Assembly: GCF_963675975.1 (NCBI RefSeq)
Contig: NZ_OY780939.1
Coordinates: 1,426,001-1,490,000 of the forward strand
Reading direction: 5' to 3'
DNA from: Halarcobacter sp.
GTDB lineage: Bacteria; Campylobacterota; Campylobacteria; Campylobacterales; Arcobacteraceae
DNA: 64,000 bases
The notes below the pieces were generated by a model. That model was given only the letters and a program-made list of their open reading frames with translations. It had not been told where the DNA came from and did no database searches. How positions within the stretch are numbered: position 1 is the first letter of the stretch; each line of letters starts with the position of its first letter. Positions 8,203 to 17,484 of the stretch are shown one piece after another. The translations under genes and the position numbers were made by a program.

Positions 8203-9852
8203 TTAGTGGTCAACAGCTCCTGCTGCTCCAATTCCTGTGTTTGCTCTAACATTCTGTGCTCTAAATAACTCTTTTTCAGATTTACCTCTTTCAGATGAAT
8301 CAGTTTTTGAGAAGAACCAAATTGCAACAAATGCAACTGTTACAGAGAATAAAGCAGGGTGTTTATATGGGAATAATGCTTCTGCATTTCCTAAAATTTG
8401 AACCCAAACAATTGGTCCTACTACAACTAATGTTACAGCTGTGATTAAACCAATAAATCCACCAATAAATGCACCTCTAGTTGTTAAACCTCTCCAATAA
8501 ATTGATAAGAATAATATCGGGAAGTTTGCAGATGCTGCAATACCAAATGCTAATCCAACCATATAAGCAATATTTTGTTGTTCAAATGCGATTCCTAAAA
8601 TAACCCCAACTATACCTACTATAATAACAGTTATTTTTGAAATTTTTACAACTTTTTCATCACTTGCATTTGGATTGATTACATTTGCATAAATATCATG
8701 TGAAATAGCAGATGCCCCAGCAAGTGTAAGACCAGATACAACAGCTAAAATAGTAGCAAATGCAACAGCTGAAATAAATCCTAAGAATGCATTACCTCCA
8801 AGCATGTGTGAAAGGTGAATAGATGCCATATTATTTCCACCGAATAGTTTTCCATCAACAAAATATTGTGCACCATCAGCAGAATTTAAAAATGCAATTG
8901 CACCAAAACCAACAATTGTGATAATAACCCAGAAGTAACCAACAAAACCAGTAGCATAAACAACAGATTTTCTAGCTTCTTTAGCATTTCCAACAGTAAA
9001 GAATCTCATTAGTACGTGTGGTAAACCTGCAGTTCCTAACATTAAAGCCATACCTAAAGATATTGCAGAAATTGGATCTGAGATAAATCCACCTGGACTT
9101 AAAATTGATTCCCCTGATGTATGGTTCTCAGTTGCTTTAACAGCTAATGCTTCAAAATTAAATCCAAAATGATACATAACCATAATAGCCATAAAAGAAA
9201 CACCAGATAAAAGTAAACAAGCTTTGATAATTTGAACCCAAGTAGTTGCTAACATTCCACCAAATGTTACATAAATAATCATCATAACACCTACTAGAAT
9301 AACTGCAAACTCATATTCCATACCAAATAATACTTGAATAAGCTTTCCAGCCCCAACCATTTGTGCAATAAGATATAAGATTACAACTGATAAAGAACCA
9401 AATGCTGCAAGTGTTCTAATCTCTTTTTGACCTAATCTATACGCTGCAATATCTGCAAATGTAAATTTACCAAGGTTTCTTAATTTTTCAGCCATAAAGA
9501 ATAAAATAATTGGCCATCCAACTAAAAATGAAACCGCATAAATAACCCCATCATAACCTTTTAAATAAATAAGTCCTGATACTCCTAAGAATGCAGCTGC
9601 AGACATATAATCACCAGCAATTGCTAAACCATTTTGAAAACCTGTAATTCCTCCACCAGCTGTATAAAAATCACTTGCTGATTTTGTTCTTTTTGCTGCC
9701 CAATAAGTAATACCTAATGTTCCAACAATAAAAATAAAGAACATAATAATTGCTGGAATATTTAATTCTCTTTTTGTCGCTTCAAATGTTGCATCTCCAG
9801 CTGCAAAAAGACTTAGAGATATTAGTGAAATTAGTGCTAAAATTCTAAACAT
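8203..9852 (-). CDS. actP: cation/acetate symporter ActP (copy 1)
   Basis: Inner-membrane sodium:solute symporter of 549 residues, the same length as E. coli ActP and collinear with it. A short N-terminal hydrophobic leader precedes about 13 membrane spans. Diagnostic segments are [16 protein letters not shown] (about 62-77), [19 protein letters not shown]-type region, [28 protein letters not shown] and the [10 protein letters not shown] end. It takes up acetate, and possibly other short carboxylates, with a cation. Its start overlaps the DUF485 stop (TAATG), so the two are coupled. The copy at 10460-12109 is very similar, showing tandem duplication of the pair. Confidence 0.95.
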   Translation of the reverse strand: MFRILALISLISLSLFAAGDATFEATKRELNIPAIIMFFIFIVGTLGITYWAAKRTKSASDFYTAGGGITGFQNGLAIAGDYMSAAAFLGVSGLIYLKGYDGVIYAVSFLVGWPIILFFMAEKLRNLGKFTFADIAAYRLGQKEIRTLAAFGSLSVVILYLIAQMVGAGKLIQVLFGMEYEFAVILVGVMMIIYVTFGGMLATTWVQIIKACLLLSGVSFMAIMVMYHFGFNFEALAVKATENHTSGESILSPGGFISDPISAISLGMALMLGTAGLPHVLMRFFTVGNAKEARKSVVYATGFVGYFWVIITIVGFGAIAFLNSADGAQYFVDGKLFGGNNMASIHLSHMLGGNAFLGFISAVAFATILAVVSGLTLAGASAISHDIYANVINPNASDEKVVKISKITVIIVGIVGVILGIAFEQQNIAYMVGLAFGIAASANFPILFLSIYWRGLTTRGAFIGGFIGLITAVTLVVVGPIVWVQILGNAEALFPYKHPALFSVTVAFVAIWFFSKTDSSERGKSEKELFRAQNVRANTGIGAAGAVDH

Positions 9853-10166
9853 TATAACATTTCCTTTACATCTTCTTTTATTTCATTTGTTAAGTCATCA
9901 AACTCTCCATTTGCTCTTTTAACATAAATAACTGTAGTAATAAAACTAATTACTAATATTGCAAGTGCAATTGGAAATGCTATAGTTGTTAAGCCATCAC
10001 CTATTTTAGTTGCTAATACTTCTTTGTTAAATGCTATAGTTAAAATATATGCATAAAACATTACTAATACAAAAATTCCTAACTTTATACTAAAGCTAGA
10101 TTTTTTTGCAATTAACTCCTGATATTTAGGATTGTTTTCAATCCTGTCAACTAGTTCGTCCTTCAT
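9852..10166 (-). CDS. DUF485 membrane protein, ActP partner (copy 1)
   Basis: Small inner-membrane protein of 104 residues from the chosen ATG at 10166. That start has a strong RBS (AGGGGA) and gives the same length and N-terminus as its paralogue at 12109-12423; the reading frame extends 18 codons further upstream but without family similarity. Two membrane spans are clear, about 22-44 and 58-80 ([19 protein letters not shown], then [12 protein letters not shown]). DUF485 genes regularly precede actP, as yjcH does in E. coli. The function is unknown; a role in assembly or stability of the symporter is likely. Confidence 0.9.
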   Translation of the reverse strand: MKDELVDRIENNPKYQELIAKKSSFSIKLGIFVLVMFYAYILTIAFNKEVLATKIGDGLTTIAFPIALAILVISFITTVIYVKRANGEFDDLTNEIKEDVKEML

Positions 10167-10283
10167 CTTTTCCCCTTTATAAGAACTAATAATAGTTTTC
10201 ACTCTTGCTATTATCAACATTTAGTTAGTTTGACAGTAACTAAGTGTATAGCAATTTAATTATACATAGAGGAGATGAACTTG

Positions 10284-10299
10284 TGTACAAGTTATGTAC
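10284..10299. promoter_or_regulatory. phased TGTAC repeats upstream of DUF485-actP copy 1
   Basis: TGTAC at 10284 and again at 10295 are 11 bp apart, about 120 bp before the DUF485 start at 10166. AACTTG-TGTA-CAAGTT is an inverted repeat over the first half-site. The pattern resembles the sites at 10433-10457 and in the mqo promoter. Confidence 0.4.
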
Positions 10300-10404
10300 A
10301 AAAAGTCATAAATATTTATTATTTAGGTAAAAAGGTAACAAAAATGTAAAGTTGTTGACATATGCTAATTTAGGGGCTATGTAGGAGTTTTTTTGTCTTG
10401 TTTT

Positions 10405-10432
10405 CTAAAGAGAGTAAAGCTACTCTCTTTAG
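10405..10432 (-). terminator. terminator downstream of actP copy 2
   Basis: A perfect 12-bp stem (CTAAAGAGAGTA with TACTCTCTTTAG) and 4-base loop lie 28 bp after the stop of the second actP gene. The T tract on the minus strand is weak, so termination may be partial and let transcription continue into the first DUF485-actP pair. Confidence 0.65.
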
Positions 10433-10457
10433 TGTACAATAATTGTACATTTTGTAC
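10433..10457. promoter_or_regulatory. triple TGTAC cluster between the two actP pairs
   Basis: TGTAC starts at 10433, 10444 and 10453 (steps of 11 and 9). The first two form the palindrome TGTACAATAATTGTACA. The cluster lies in the 3' region of actP copy 2 and about 270 bp upstream of the next gene pair. Confidence 0.4.
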
Positions 10458-10459
10458 TG

Positions 10460-12109
10460 TTAGTGGTCAACTGCTCCGTCTGCACCAAAACCAGTTTCAG
10501 CTCTAACACTTTGTGCTTCAAAAGCTTTTCTTTCATCTTTTGCTCTTTGAGAATTATCTGTAATAGAGAAAAACCAAATAGCAACAAATGCCGTAGTAAC
10601 TGAGAATAAAGCAGGGTATTTATATGGGAAAATAGCCTCTTCATTATGTAAAATACTAACCCAAACAGTTGGTCCTAAAATTACAAGAACAACAGCTGTT
10701 AATAAACCAATAAATCCACCAATTACTGCACCTCTTGTTGTAAGTCTTGACCAGTAAATTGATAAGAATAAAATTGGGAAGTTAGCAGATGCAGCAATAG
10801 CAAATGCAAGACCAACCATAAATGCAATATTTTGTTGCTCAAATGCAATACCTAATAATACACCAATAATACCAATAACGATTACTGAAATTTTAGAGAT
10901 TTTGATCTCTTGCTCTTCAGAAGCATTTGTATTTATAACAGATGCATAGATATCATGAGAAATAGCACTTGCTCCAGCAAGTGTAAGACCAGAAACAACT
11001 GCTAAAATAGTAGCAAATGCAACAGCTGAAATAAATCCTAAGAATACATTTCCACCAACAATATGTGATAAGTGAATTGCAGCCATATTATTTCCACCAA
11101 ATAGTTGACCATCTACAAAATATTGTGAACCTTCTGGTGAGTTTAAGAATACAATTGCACCAAGTCCAATAATTGCAATAACTAAATAGAAGTAACCAAT
11201 AAAACCTGTAGCATAAACAACAGATTTTCTAGCTTCTTTAGCATTTCCAACAGTAAAGAATCTCATAAGTACGTGAGGTAAACCAGCAGTACCAAGCATA
11301 AGTGCAAGACCTAAAGAGATTGCAGATACAGGGTCAGATACAAGTCCCCCTGGCTCCATAATTGCTTGTCCATCTTTATGTGTCTCAACTGCTTTTGTAG
11401 CTAAGGCTTCAAACGAGAATCCAAAATGACTCATTACCATGAATCCCATAAATGAAACTCCAGATAATAATAGAATTGCTTTAATAATTTGAACCCAAGT
11501 AGTTGCAAGCATACCACCAAAAGTTACATAAATAATCATCATAATACCAACTAAAATTACAGCATATTCATACTCTAATCCAAATAATACTTGGATAAGT
11601 TTACCTGAACCAACCATTTGTGCAATAAGATATAAAGTAACAACAGCCAATGAACCAAATGCTGCAAGTGTTCTAATCTCTTTTTGACCTAGTCTATATG
11701 CTGCAATATCTGCAAAAGTAAATTTACCAAGGTTTCTTAATTTTTCAGCCATTAAAAATAGAATAACAGGCCAACCAACTAGGAATCCAACTGCATATAC
11801 AAGACCATCATAACCTTTTAAGTATACAAGTCCAGAAATACCTAAAAATGAAGCTGCTGACATATAATCCCCAGCAATAGCCATACCATTTTGGAAACCA
11901 GAAATTCCACCACCCGCTGTATAGAAGTCGCTTGCAGATTTTGTTCTTCTAGCTGCCCAATATGTAATACCTAAAGTACCACCAATAAATATAAAAAACA
12001 TAATAATTGCAGGAATGTTTAATTCTCTTTTAGTAGCTTCAAATGAAGCATCACCTGCTGCAAATAGAGCAACTGCAAAAACTGATAAAATAGCAAATAT
12101 CTTAAACAT
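10460..12109 (-). CDS. actP: cation/acetate symporter ActP (copy 2)
   Basis: Second 549-residue ActP, closely similar to the one at 8203-9852 over its whole length. It keeps the same leader peptide, the [16 protein letters not shown] segment, [37 protein letters not shown] and the C-terminal [10 protein letters not shown]. The start overlaps the preceding DUF485 stop in TAATG. Differences concentrate in the second external loop region (about 235-260) and the C-terminus. Two intact copies suggest different affinity or regulation; the phased repeats upstream of the two pairs differ (TGCTA here, TGTAC for copy 1). Confidence 0.95.
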   Translation of the reverse strand: MFKIFAILSVFAVALFAAGDASFEATKRELNIPAIIMFFIFIGGTLGITYWAARRTKSASDFYTAGGGISGFQNGMAIAGDYMSAASFLGISGLVYLKGYDGLVYAVGFLVGWPVILFLMAEKLRNLGKFTFADIAAYRLGQKEIRTLAAFGSLAVVTLYLIAQMVGSGKLIQVLFGLEYEYAVILVGIMMIIYVTFGGMLATTWVQIIKAILLLSGVSFMGFMVMSHFGFSFEALATKAVETHKDGQAIMEPGGLVSDPVSAISLGLALMLGTAGLPHVLMRFFTVGNAKEARKSVVYATGFIGYFYLVIAIIGLGAIVFLNSPEGSQYFVDGQLFGGNNMAAIHLSHIVGGNVFLGFISAVAFATILAVVSGLTLAGASAISHDIYASVINTNASEEQEIKISKISVIVIGIIGVLLGIAFEQQNIAFMVGLAFAIAASANFPILFLSIYWSRLTTRGAVIGGFIGLLTAVVLVILGPTVWVSILHNEEAIFPYKYPALFSVTTAFVAIWFFSITDNSQRAKDERKAFEAQSVRAETGFGADGAVDH

Positions 12110-12423
12110 TATAATTCATCCTTTACATCTTCTCTTACTTTTTCAATTAGTTCTTCATACTCACCATTAGCTCTTCTAACATAGATTAATGTTGTAAGGA
12201 AACTTATAACAATAATTGCAATACCAATAGGGTACCCAATTGTCATAACACCATCTCCTGTTTTTGTTCCCAAAAGCGATGGGTTAAAAGCAATTGTTAA
12301 TATATAAGCATAAAACATTGCTAAAACAAATATCCCAAGTTTTATTGCAAAACTTGTTCTTTTCTTAACTAATTGTTGATAGTTAGGATTTGCTTTGATC
12401 TTTTCTACTAATTGTTCATTCAT
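12109..12423 (-). CDS. DUF485 membrane protein, ActP partner (copy 2)
   Basis: Inner-membrane protein of 104 residues and the paralogue of the one at 9852-10166, with the same two predicted membrane segments ([19 protein letters not shown], then [19 protein letters not shown]). It is the first gene of the second DUF485-actP pair and is coupled to actP by the TAATG overlap. RBS is AAGGA. Upstream, 12424-12641 contains phased TGCTA repeats and an inverted repeat, so this is a likely promoter region. Confidence 0.9.
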   Translation of the reverse strand: MNEQLVEKIKANPNYQQLVKKRTSFAIKLGIFVLAMFYAYILTIAFNPSLLGTKTGDGVMTIGYPIGIAIIVISFLTTLIYVRRANGEYEELIEKVREDVKDEL

Positions 12424-12573
12424 AGAATTATCCTTTCCTTCATAATAAATTTATCCTTTGTTTTAGACAATAAAAACAATGGATTTAAACAAAAAGAATT
12501 ATACATTTATTTATAATTTTAAAACAGATAATTTAGTTATATTAAGTGAAGGTTAAGCCTTGAAAAACTCTTA

Positions 12574-12619
12574 GTAACTATAAGTTACAATATCAAAAAA
12601 AAATGCTATTTTAATGCTA
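12574..12619. promoter_or_regulatory. putative operator region of DUF485-actP copy 2
   Basis: GTAACT-ATA-AGTTAC is a perfect inverted repeat at 12574-12588. TGCTA occurs at 12604 and 12615, 11 bp apart, the same half-site and step as upstream of both pta copies, though in the opposite orientation relative to the gene. The start of the DUF485 gene is about 150-190 bp away. Confidence 0.45.
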
Positions 12620-12641
12620 CGAAACCCATAAAATCAATGTT

Positions 12642-13274
12642 TTAGCCAGTATAGAAAGTTGTATTTGCAGCTGCTTTATCTTTAAGTTTCAAAAAAATCA
12701 TTGAGGTCATAATAGCATCATTTAGTGCATCATGTTTTCCAAGTTCAGGTATATCTAATTCTTTCATAATTGTGTCAAATTTTAAATCTACAAATTCATA
12801 TTCACTGTGTCTTTTTTTAGTTTTAAAATACATTGATGAAACTTCAATTTGATGATTTGGAAGGGAGATTCCTATATACTCTTTTGTATATTTAGAAATA
12901 ATAGCAATATCAAATTTTATGTAATAGCCAATAATAGGTCTGTTACCAATAAAATCTAAAAGCTGAAGTATTGCCTCTTTTGGATCTTTCGCATTTTTTA
13001 AATCTACAGGTCTTATTTGATGAATTTTAATAGATTCACTATTTATATCTTTTGAGGGTTTAACAAATATATTAAATGTATCTCTCATAAGAATTTTATT
13101 TTTTTTAATAATCACTGCACCAATAGACAAAATCTCATCTTTCTTTGGATTTAGACCTGTTGTTTCACAGTCTAAACAAACATATTCATCTTTTGGCGGT
13201 TCATTAAATAGATATTCATAATTTTTATCTTTTAGATTATGTAATCTAAATTTATTCATTAGTTTTTTAAACAT
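12642..13274 (-). CDS. DEDDh 3'-5' exonuclease, DnaQ-like (copy 2)
   Basis: Exonuclease-fold protein of 210 residues and paralogue of the one at 5657-6277. The DEDDh set is visible: D35 and E37 in LDCETTG, the aspartate in YIKFDIAI near residue 123, and the C-terminal GKHDALNDA with His and Asp. It follows the second DUF294/CBS gene with a TAATG overlap and lies immediately upstream of the second DUF485-actP pair. The repeated association with a DUF294 protein and an acetate-type symporter suggests a functional unit, of unknown purpose. Confidence 0.9.
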   Translation of the reverse strand: MFKKLMNKFRLHNLKDKNYEYLFNEPPKDEYVCLDCETTGLNPKKDEILSIGAVIIKKNKILMRDTFNIFVKPSKDINSESIKIHQIRPVDLKNAKDPKEAILQLLDFIGNRPIIGYYIKFDIAIISKYTKEYIGISLPNHQIEVSSMYFKTKKRHSEYEFVDLKFDTIMKELDIPELGKHDALNDAIMTSMIFLKLKDKAAANTTFYTG

Positions 13275-15088
13275 TATAGAATCTTTTCTATTCTAAAAAT
13301 ATAAGTAATAAATTTTTTAAAGTGAATTACTATTTTAAAACTATCTTTTAGTAAATCTCTTTCTATCTTTCCTAAGGTATGAGTGTCAATCTCATTATTC
13401 ATTTTTTTACCATCTTGTAATTTATGTAGATGAGCTTTTAGTCTTAGAGTATTTAAAACTTCAAATGCTTCTAATAGTTCATTTGCCATTTGTTTTTCTA
13501 AAACTTTTTTTTGTTCTAAAATCTTTATTCTTCTTACTGTTGTGGTTTCTCTAATCTTTTCCCTTAATGCTAAGCTTCTTATCCCTTGAACAATTGGGAA
13601 AACACCGGCTTTTTTAATATCTACATTATAGGTTTTTGTCATAAGGTTAGCAACTGTACTTGGTGTATCAAAGGTTAAAGTAGCTTTTGCAAAATAAGCC
13701 ATAAAAACATCTTTGTCATGTAGCTTTTGAAATAAATCATCTTTTAGATTAATTAATAAATCTTTATCTCCCGCAACAGCAAATGAATCAAAAAATATTG
13801 CCAAGTCCATATAGTTTTGCATAGCTGGTGCTTCAATCCACCTTTTTGTTTCATTTTTATATTGTTGAACTGTTTTACACCAAAATGGGTTGCTAACCAT
13901 AATATTACCTTCACATGGAGGATATCCAAAATCAATTAGTGTTTCAGTCATTGTTTGCATATATGGTCTGTATTGTTCAACATCAATTCCATCTTTTACA
14001 ACTAAAGCATTATCTTGGTCTGTTTTCATTATTTGTTCATTACGACCTTCACTTCCCATTACAATAAAACAAGCATCATTTTGTAACTCTTTAGGTAAAA
14101 TTAGTTTATAAATTTTTTTATAAACTTTTGTATTTAATTGACCAATTAAACTAGAGATATGATTTACTTTTACCCCTTTTGCATGTAAAGTTTTGATTGT
14201 GCTAATTAACTCAATACTTGCATCTTTTAGTTGTTCTAAATTTTGAGCATTTTTAATTTTACTATCAACAACAAAAGTGTGGTTGGCAAAGTGTGATAAA
14301 ACATCAATTTGTTCTAACATTCCTACTAAATCACCTTTTGAATCTGTAACTGCAACTCTTTTTATATTTCTTTTTATTAAAAGTGTTAAAGCATCAAATA
14401 AATAGTCATCCTTATTTATTGATAAAATAGGGAAAATTGCAATTGATTCAACAGGGATATTTAAATCTCTACCCTCTAATAATACTTTTACTTTTAGAAT
14501 AGAGTCAGTAATTATTCCATATTCATTATCTTTTTTTACAATTATTGTTGAGGTATTAAATTGCATCGATTTATCAATGGCATCAATTAATTTAGTTCCA
14601 ACATCAACAATACAAGGAGGGTGCAAAATTGTATCACTCACTTTTGCTATCATAAATGATGATAGTTCAGATTTGTATTCTTTTTGTTTCAGAGTTTGAA
14701 ATTTATTAACTAAGTTTGTTAAAAAAAAGTTTTTAAAACCTTCATTTTCCTCTACTAATTGTAAAAAAATCTTTTTTTCAATCTCATAACAGATTAAATC
14801 TTCATAAACTTTAAAACTATTTTTTGATTTTCCATAAATTAGTGAGTTCCCATCAAAAGAGTCTTGATGATGGTAATCCATCAATACTTCATCCTCTTTA
14901 TATTCGTGTACAATACCTTTTATTACTACAAAAAAATGATTTGGTATTTTTTCTGGGGTTATTAAGATTTCGTCTTTTGCATAATAAGCAATATCCATAT
15001 GTCTGATACAGATATCCATTTGTTCTTCTGTTAACAATTCAAAAGGATGAATATTTGAAAGAAAAGATTTTTGATCTCGAAGACTCAT
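13274..15088 (-). CDS. cyclic-nucleotide-binding/CBS/DUF294 nucleotidyltransferase-like protein (copy 2)
   Basis: Protein of 604 residues with the same domain order as 6270-8111: cNMP-binding-like domain, CBS pair, DUF294 domain with MGSEGRNEQ and TDQDNAL, and helical C-terminal domain. Sequence similarity to copy 1 is moderate, much lower than between the two ActP copies, so this duplication is older. It lies downstream of the third symporter gene and is coupled to the exonuclease by TAATG. A likely GlnD-like nucleotidyltransferase centre is visible, but no substrate is known for this family. Confidence 0.88.
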   Translation of the reverse strand: MSLRDQKSFLSNIHPFELLTEEQMDICIRHMDIAYYAKDEILITPEKIPNHFFVVIKGIVHEYKEDEVLMDYHHQDSFDGNSLIYGKSKNSFKVYEDLICYEIEKKIFLQLVEENEGFKNFFLTNLVNKFQTLKQKEYKSELSSFMIAKVSDTILHPPCIVDVGTKLIDAIDKSMQFNTSTIIVKKDNEYGIITDSILKVKVLLEGRDLNIPVESIAIFPILSINKDDYLFDALTLLIKRNIKRVAVTDSKGDLVGMLEQIDVLSHFANHTFVVDSKIKNAQNLEQLKDASIELISTIKTLHAKGVKVNHISSLIGQLNTKVYKKIYKLILPKELQNDACFIVMGSEGRNEQIMKTDQDNALVVKDGIDVEQYRPYMQTMTETLIDFGYPPCEGNIMVSNPFWCKTVQQYKNETKRWIEAPAMQNYMDLAIFFDSFAVAGDKDLLINLKDDLFQKLHDKDVFMAYFAKATLTFDTPSTVANLMTKTYNVDIKKAGVFPIVQGIRSLALREKIRETTTVRRIKILEQKKVLEKQMANELLEAFEVLNTLRLKAHLHKLQDGKKMNNEIDTHTLGKIERDLLKDSFKIVIHFKKFITYIFRIEKIL

Positions 15089-15152
15089 TTGTAGCTGCCT
15101 TTTTGATATTTTTTTATACTACCCATATTATAGTATAAAAAAATAACAAAAA

Positions 15153-15170
15153 GCCAACCCGAAGGTTGAC
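15153..15170 (-). terminator. terminator downstream of the third symporter gene
   Basis: On the minus strand GTCAACC pairs with GGTTGGC around a TTCG tetraloop, followed by TTTTTG and a T-rich run. It lies just after the symporter stop at 15178. Confidence 0.85.
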
Positions 15171-15177
15171 TTATGTT

Positions 15178-17055
15178 TTAGTGATCGTGTGCCTCACCAG
15201 CATTGTTTGGAAGTCTGATAGACTCAACAAGCTCTTGAATCTCTTGTGGAGGTTCTGGAGTCATTCTTGATACAACGAATGCCACGATTAAGTGAAGTAT
15301 TGTACCAACTGTACCAATTCCTGTAGGAGCAATTCCTAAGAAATAATCCTCTTTTGATCCACCTAAGAATACAAAGTAAATAATGTATCCAAATGTAAAG
15401 ATTAAACCAGTTAAGATACCAGCGATTGCACCTTCTTTGTTCATTCTTTTGTCAAATACCCCAAGGATAATTGTTGGGAAGAATGCTGCTGCTGCTAAAC
15501 CAAATGCAAACGCAACAACTTGTGCAACGAAACCTGGAGGGTTAATTCCTAAGTAACCAGCAACACAAATAGCAACTACTGCTGAAACTCTTGCCCACAT
15601 TAACTCTGTTTTCTCATTTAATTTAGATTTTCCAGTTTCTGGATCTCTAAATATTACTTGCCCCATAAGGTCATGTGAAATTGCTGATGCAATTACAAGT
15701 AATAAACCTGCTGCTGTAGATAATGCTGCTGCAAGACCCCCAGCTGCGATGAATGCAATTACCCAGTTAGGTAAGTTTGCAATCTCTGGATTTGCAAGAA
15801 CCATAATATCTCTATCAACATATAATTCATTTTCAATTTTTCCACTATTTGCAGCTGGTTTACCATTTGTTGTAGCTCTTTCACCATTTGGCCCAACATT
15901 AGTACCATCAAATTGTGGTTTACCTTTAGGTCCTTCAAATGCTGCATCTGGACCATATTGAATTTTACCATCACCATTTCTATCTGTCCAAGCTAATAAT
16001 CCACCTTGTTCCCAAGTTTTGAACCATCCACCATCATTTGGAGAACCGTCAGCATGTGTTAACTCACCTGCAACAAATGCTTTATACTCAACATTTTGAA
16101 CATTTTTAATTAAGTTCAATCTTGAGAATGCAGCAACTGATGATGCAGTTGTATACATAATAGCAATAAATACTAGCGCATATCCAGCAGAGATTCTAGC
16201 ATCTTTTACAGTTGGAACCGTAAAGAATCTAACAATAACGTGTGGAAGCCCAGCTGTACCTAGCATTAAAGCTGTTGTTAACATGAACATATTCCATAAA
16301 CTTCCTGGCTCAGTATATGCTTTAAATCCTAAGTCAGTAATGGCTGTATCCAAGGCATGCAACAGATAAGTTCCTTCAGGAATAACCTTAACCCCATCGT
16401 GGAATGCAAATGTCGTTTGACCAAATAATGATAATTGTGGTAAGAACGTATCAGTTACTTGTAAAGATAAGAAAATAGCTGGAATTAAATAAGCCATAAT
16501 CATTACACAATATTGAGCAACTTGAGTATAAGTAATACCTTTCATCCCACCTAATACTGAGTAGAAGAAAACTATTGCCATACCGATAAGTACACCAGTA
16601 TTTACATCAACTTGTAAGAATCTTGAGAATACAATCCCAACACCTCTCATTTGTCCTGCAACATATGTAAATGAAATAAAGATAACACAAATAACAGCAA
16701 CTGTTCTTGCTACATTTGAGTAGTATCTATCACCTACGAAATCAGGAACTGTAAATTTACCAAACTTTCTTAAGTATGGTGCTAATAACATTGCAAGTAG
16801 AACATATCCACCTGTCCAACCCATTAGGTAAGCACTTGCATCTGAACCTTTAAATGCAATAATACCTGCCATTGAGATAAATGAAGCAGCTGACATCCAG
16901 TCCGCAGCAGTAGCCATACCATTTGCTACTGGGTGAACTCCCCCTCCAGCTACATAGAAATCTTTTGTAGAACCAGCTTTAGCCCAAAGTGCAATTCCGA
17001 TATATATAGCGAAAGATACACCAACGAATAAATAAATTAATGATTGTAATTCCAT
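15178..17055 (-). CDS. sodium:solute symporter, large subunit (VC_2705-type)
   Basis: Inner-membrane symporter of 625 residues, longer than ActP, of the subfamily that is always encoded with a DUF4212 small subunit. SSS hallmarks are [42 protein letters not shown] and the late ALSTAAGLLLVIASAISHDL. An extra loop of about 110 residues (about 315-425) separates two membrane spans and contains a calcium-loop-like DRNGDGKIQ. The substrate is probably a short-chain carboxylate, judged from neighbours and family, not proven. It starts 11 bp after the DUF4212 gene and ends in a clear terminator. Confidence 0.92.
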   Translation of the reverse strand: MELQSLIYLFVGVSFAIYIGIALWAKAGSTKDFYVAGGGVHPVANGMATAADWMSAASFISMAGIIAFKGSDASAYLMGWTGGYVLLAMLLAPYLRKFGKFTVPDFVGDRYYSNVARTVAVICVIFISFTYVAGQMRGVGIVFSRFLQVDVNTGVLIGMAIVFFYSVLGGMKGITYTQVAQYCVMIMAYLIPAIFLSLQVTDTFLPQLSLFGQTTFAFHDGVKVIPEGTYLLHALDTAITDLGFKAYTEPGSLWNMFMLTTALMLGTAGLPHVIVRFFTVPTVKDARISAGYALVFIAIMYTTASSVAAFSRLNLIKNVQNVEYKAFVAGELTHADGSPNDGGWFKTWEQGGLLAWTDRNGDGKIQYGPDAAFEGPKGKPQFDGTNVGPNGERATTNGKPAANSGKIENELYVDRDIMVLANPEIANLPNWVIAFIAAGGLAAALSTAAGLLLVIASAISHDLMGQVIFRDPETGKSKLNEKTELMWARVSAVVAICVAGYLGINPPGFVAQVVAFAFGLAAAAFFPTIILGVFDKRMNKEGAIAGILTGLIFTFGYIIYFVFLGGSKEDYFLGIAPTGIGTVGTILHLIVAFVVSRMTPEPPQEIQELVESIRLPNNAGEAHDH

Positions 17056-17066
17056 ACTAATACTCC

Positions 17067-17321
17067 TTATTCATGTACGCCATATTTTTCGTCAATAGCA
17101 CTCATTTTTGCTACATAAACAAAAATTAGAACAACGAATACATAAATTGCACCTTGTTGTGCAAACCAAAATCCTAGTTTAACACCACTGATTTCAATTG
17201 TATTTAACTCATTAATAAATAAAATACCACATCCAAAAGAGACTACAAACCAAACAACTAATAATTTAAGAATAGTTGAGATATTCTCTTTCCAATAAGC
17301 TTCTGCTTTCTCTGGACTCAT
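17067..17321 (-). CDS. DUF4212 symporter small subunit
   Basis: Small membrane protein of 84 residues with two predicted spans (about 17-38 and 50-72: LLVVWFVVSFGCGILFI and AIYVFVVLIFVYVAKM). DUF4212 proteins accompany VC_2705-type symporters and are thought to be their small subunit. It is first in the operon, 11 bp before the large subunit, with RBS AGGAG. Its upstream region holds phased TAGCAA repeats, and the two-component genes for a likely regulator lie just beyond. Confidence 0.92.
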   Translation of the reverse strand: MSPEKAEAYWKENISTILKLLVVWFVVSFGCGILFINELNTIEISGVKLGFWFAQQGAIYVFVVLIFVYVAKMSAIDEKYGVHE

Positions 17322-17393
17322 GTCATACTCCTTTTTTTATTTTTACTAAAATTATTTTTAGTAATCCAACATTGAAAGTATAAGAGTTTAATA

Positions 17394-17450
17394 TAGCAAA
17401 AGGGTAGCAATATAAAAAAGTTTTTTTTAAGTGTAGGATTAGTGTAGCAA
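17394..17450 (-). promoter_or_regulatory. phased repeats upstream of the DUF4212-symporter operon
   Basis: TAGCAA occurs at 17394 and 17405, and GTGTAG at 17431 and 17442. Both pairs are exactly 11 bp apart. The region is directly between the operon and the OmpR-type regulator gene. It matches the two-block layout seen upstream of both pta copies. Confidence 0.5.
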
Positions 17451-17484
17451 ATAAGCTTCGAAGAAGCCTATTTATCGAAGGAGT

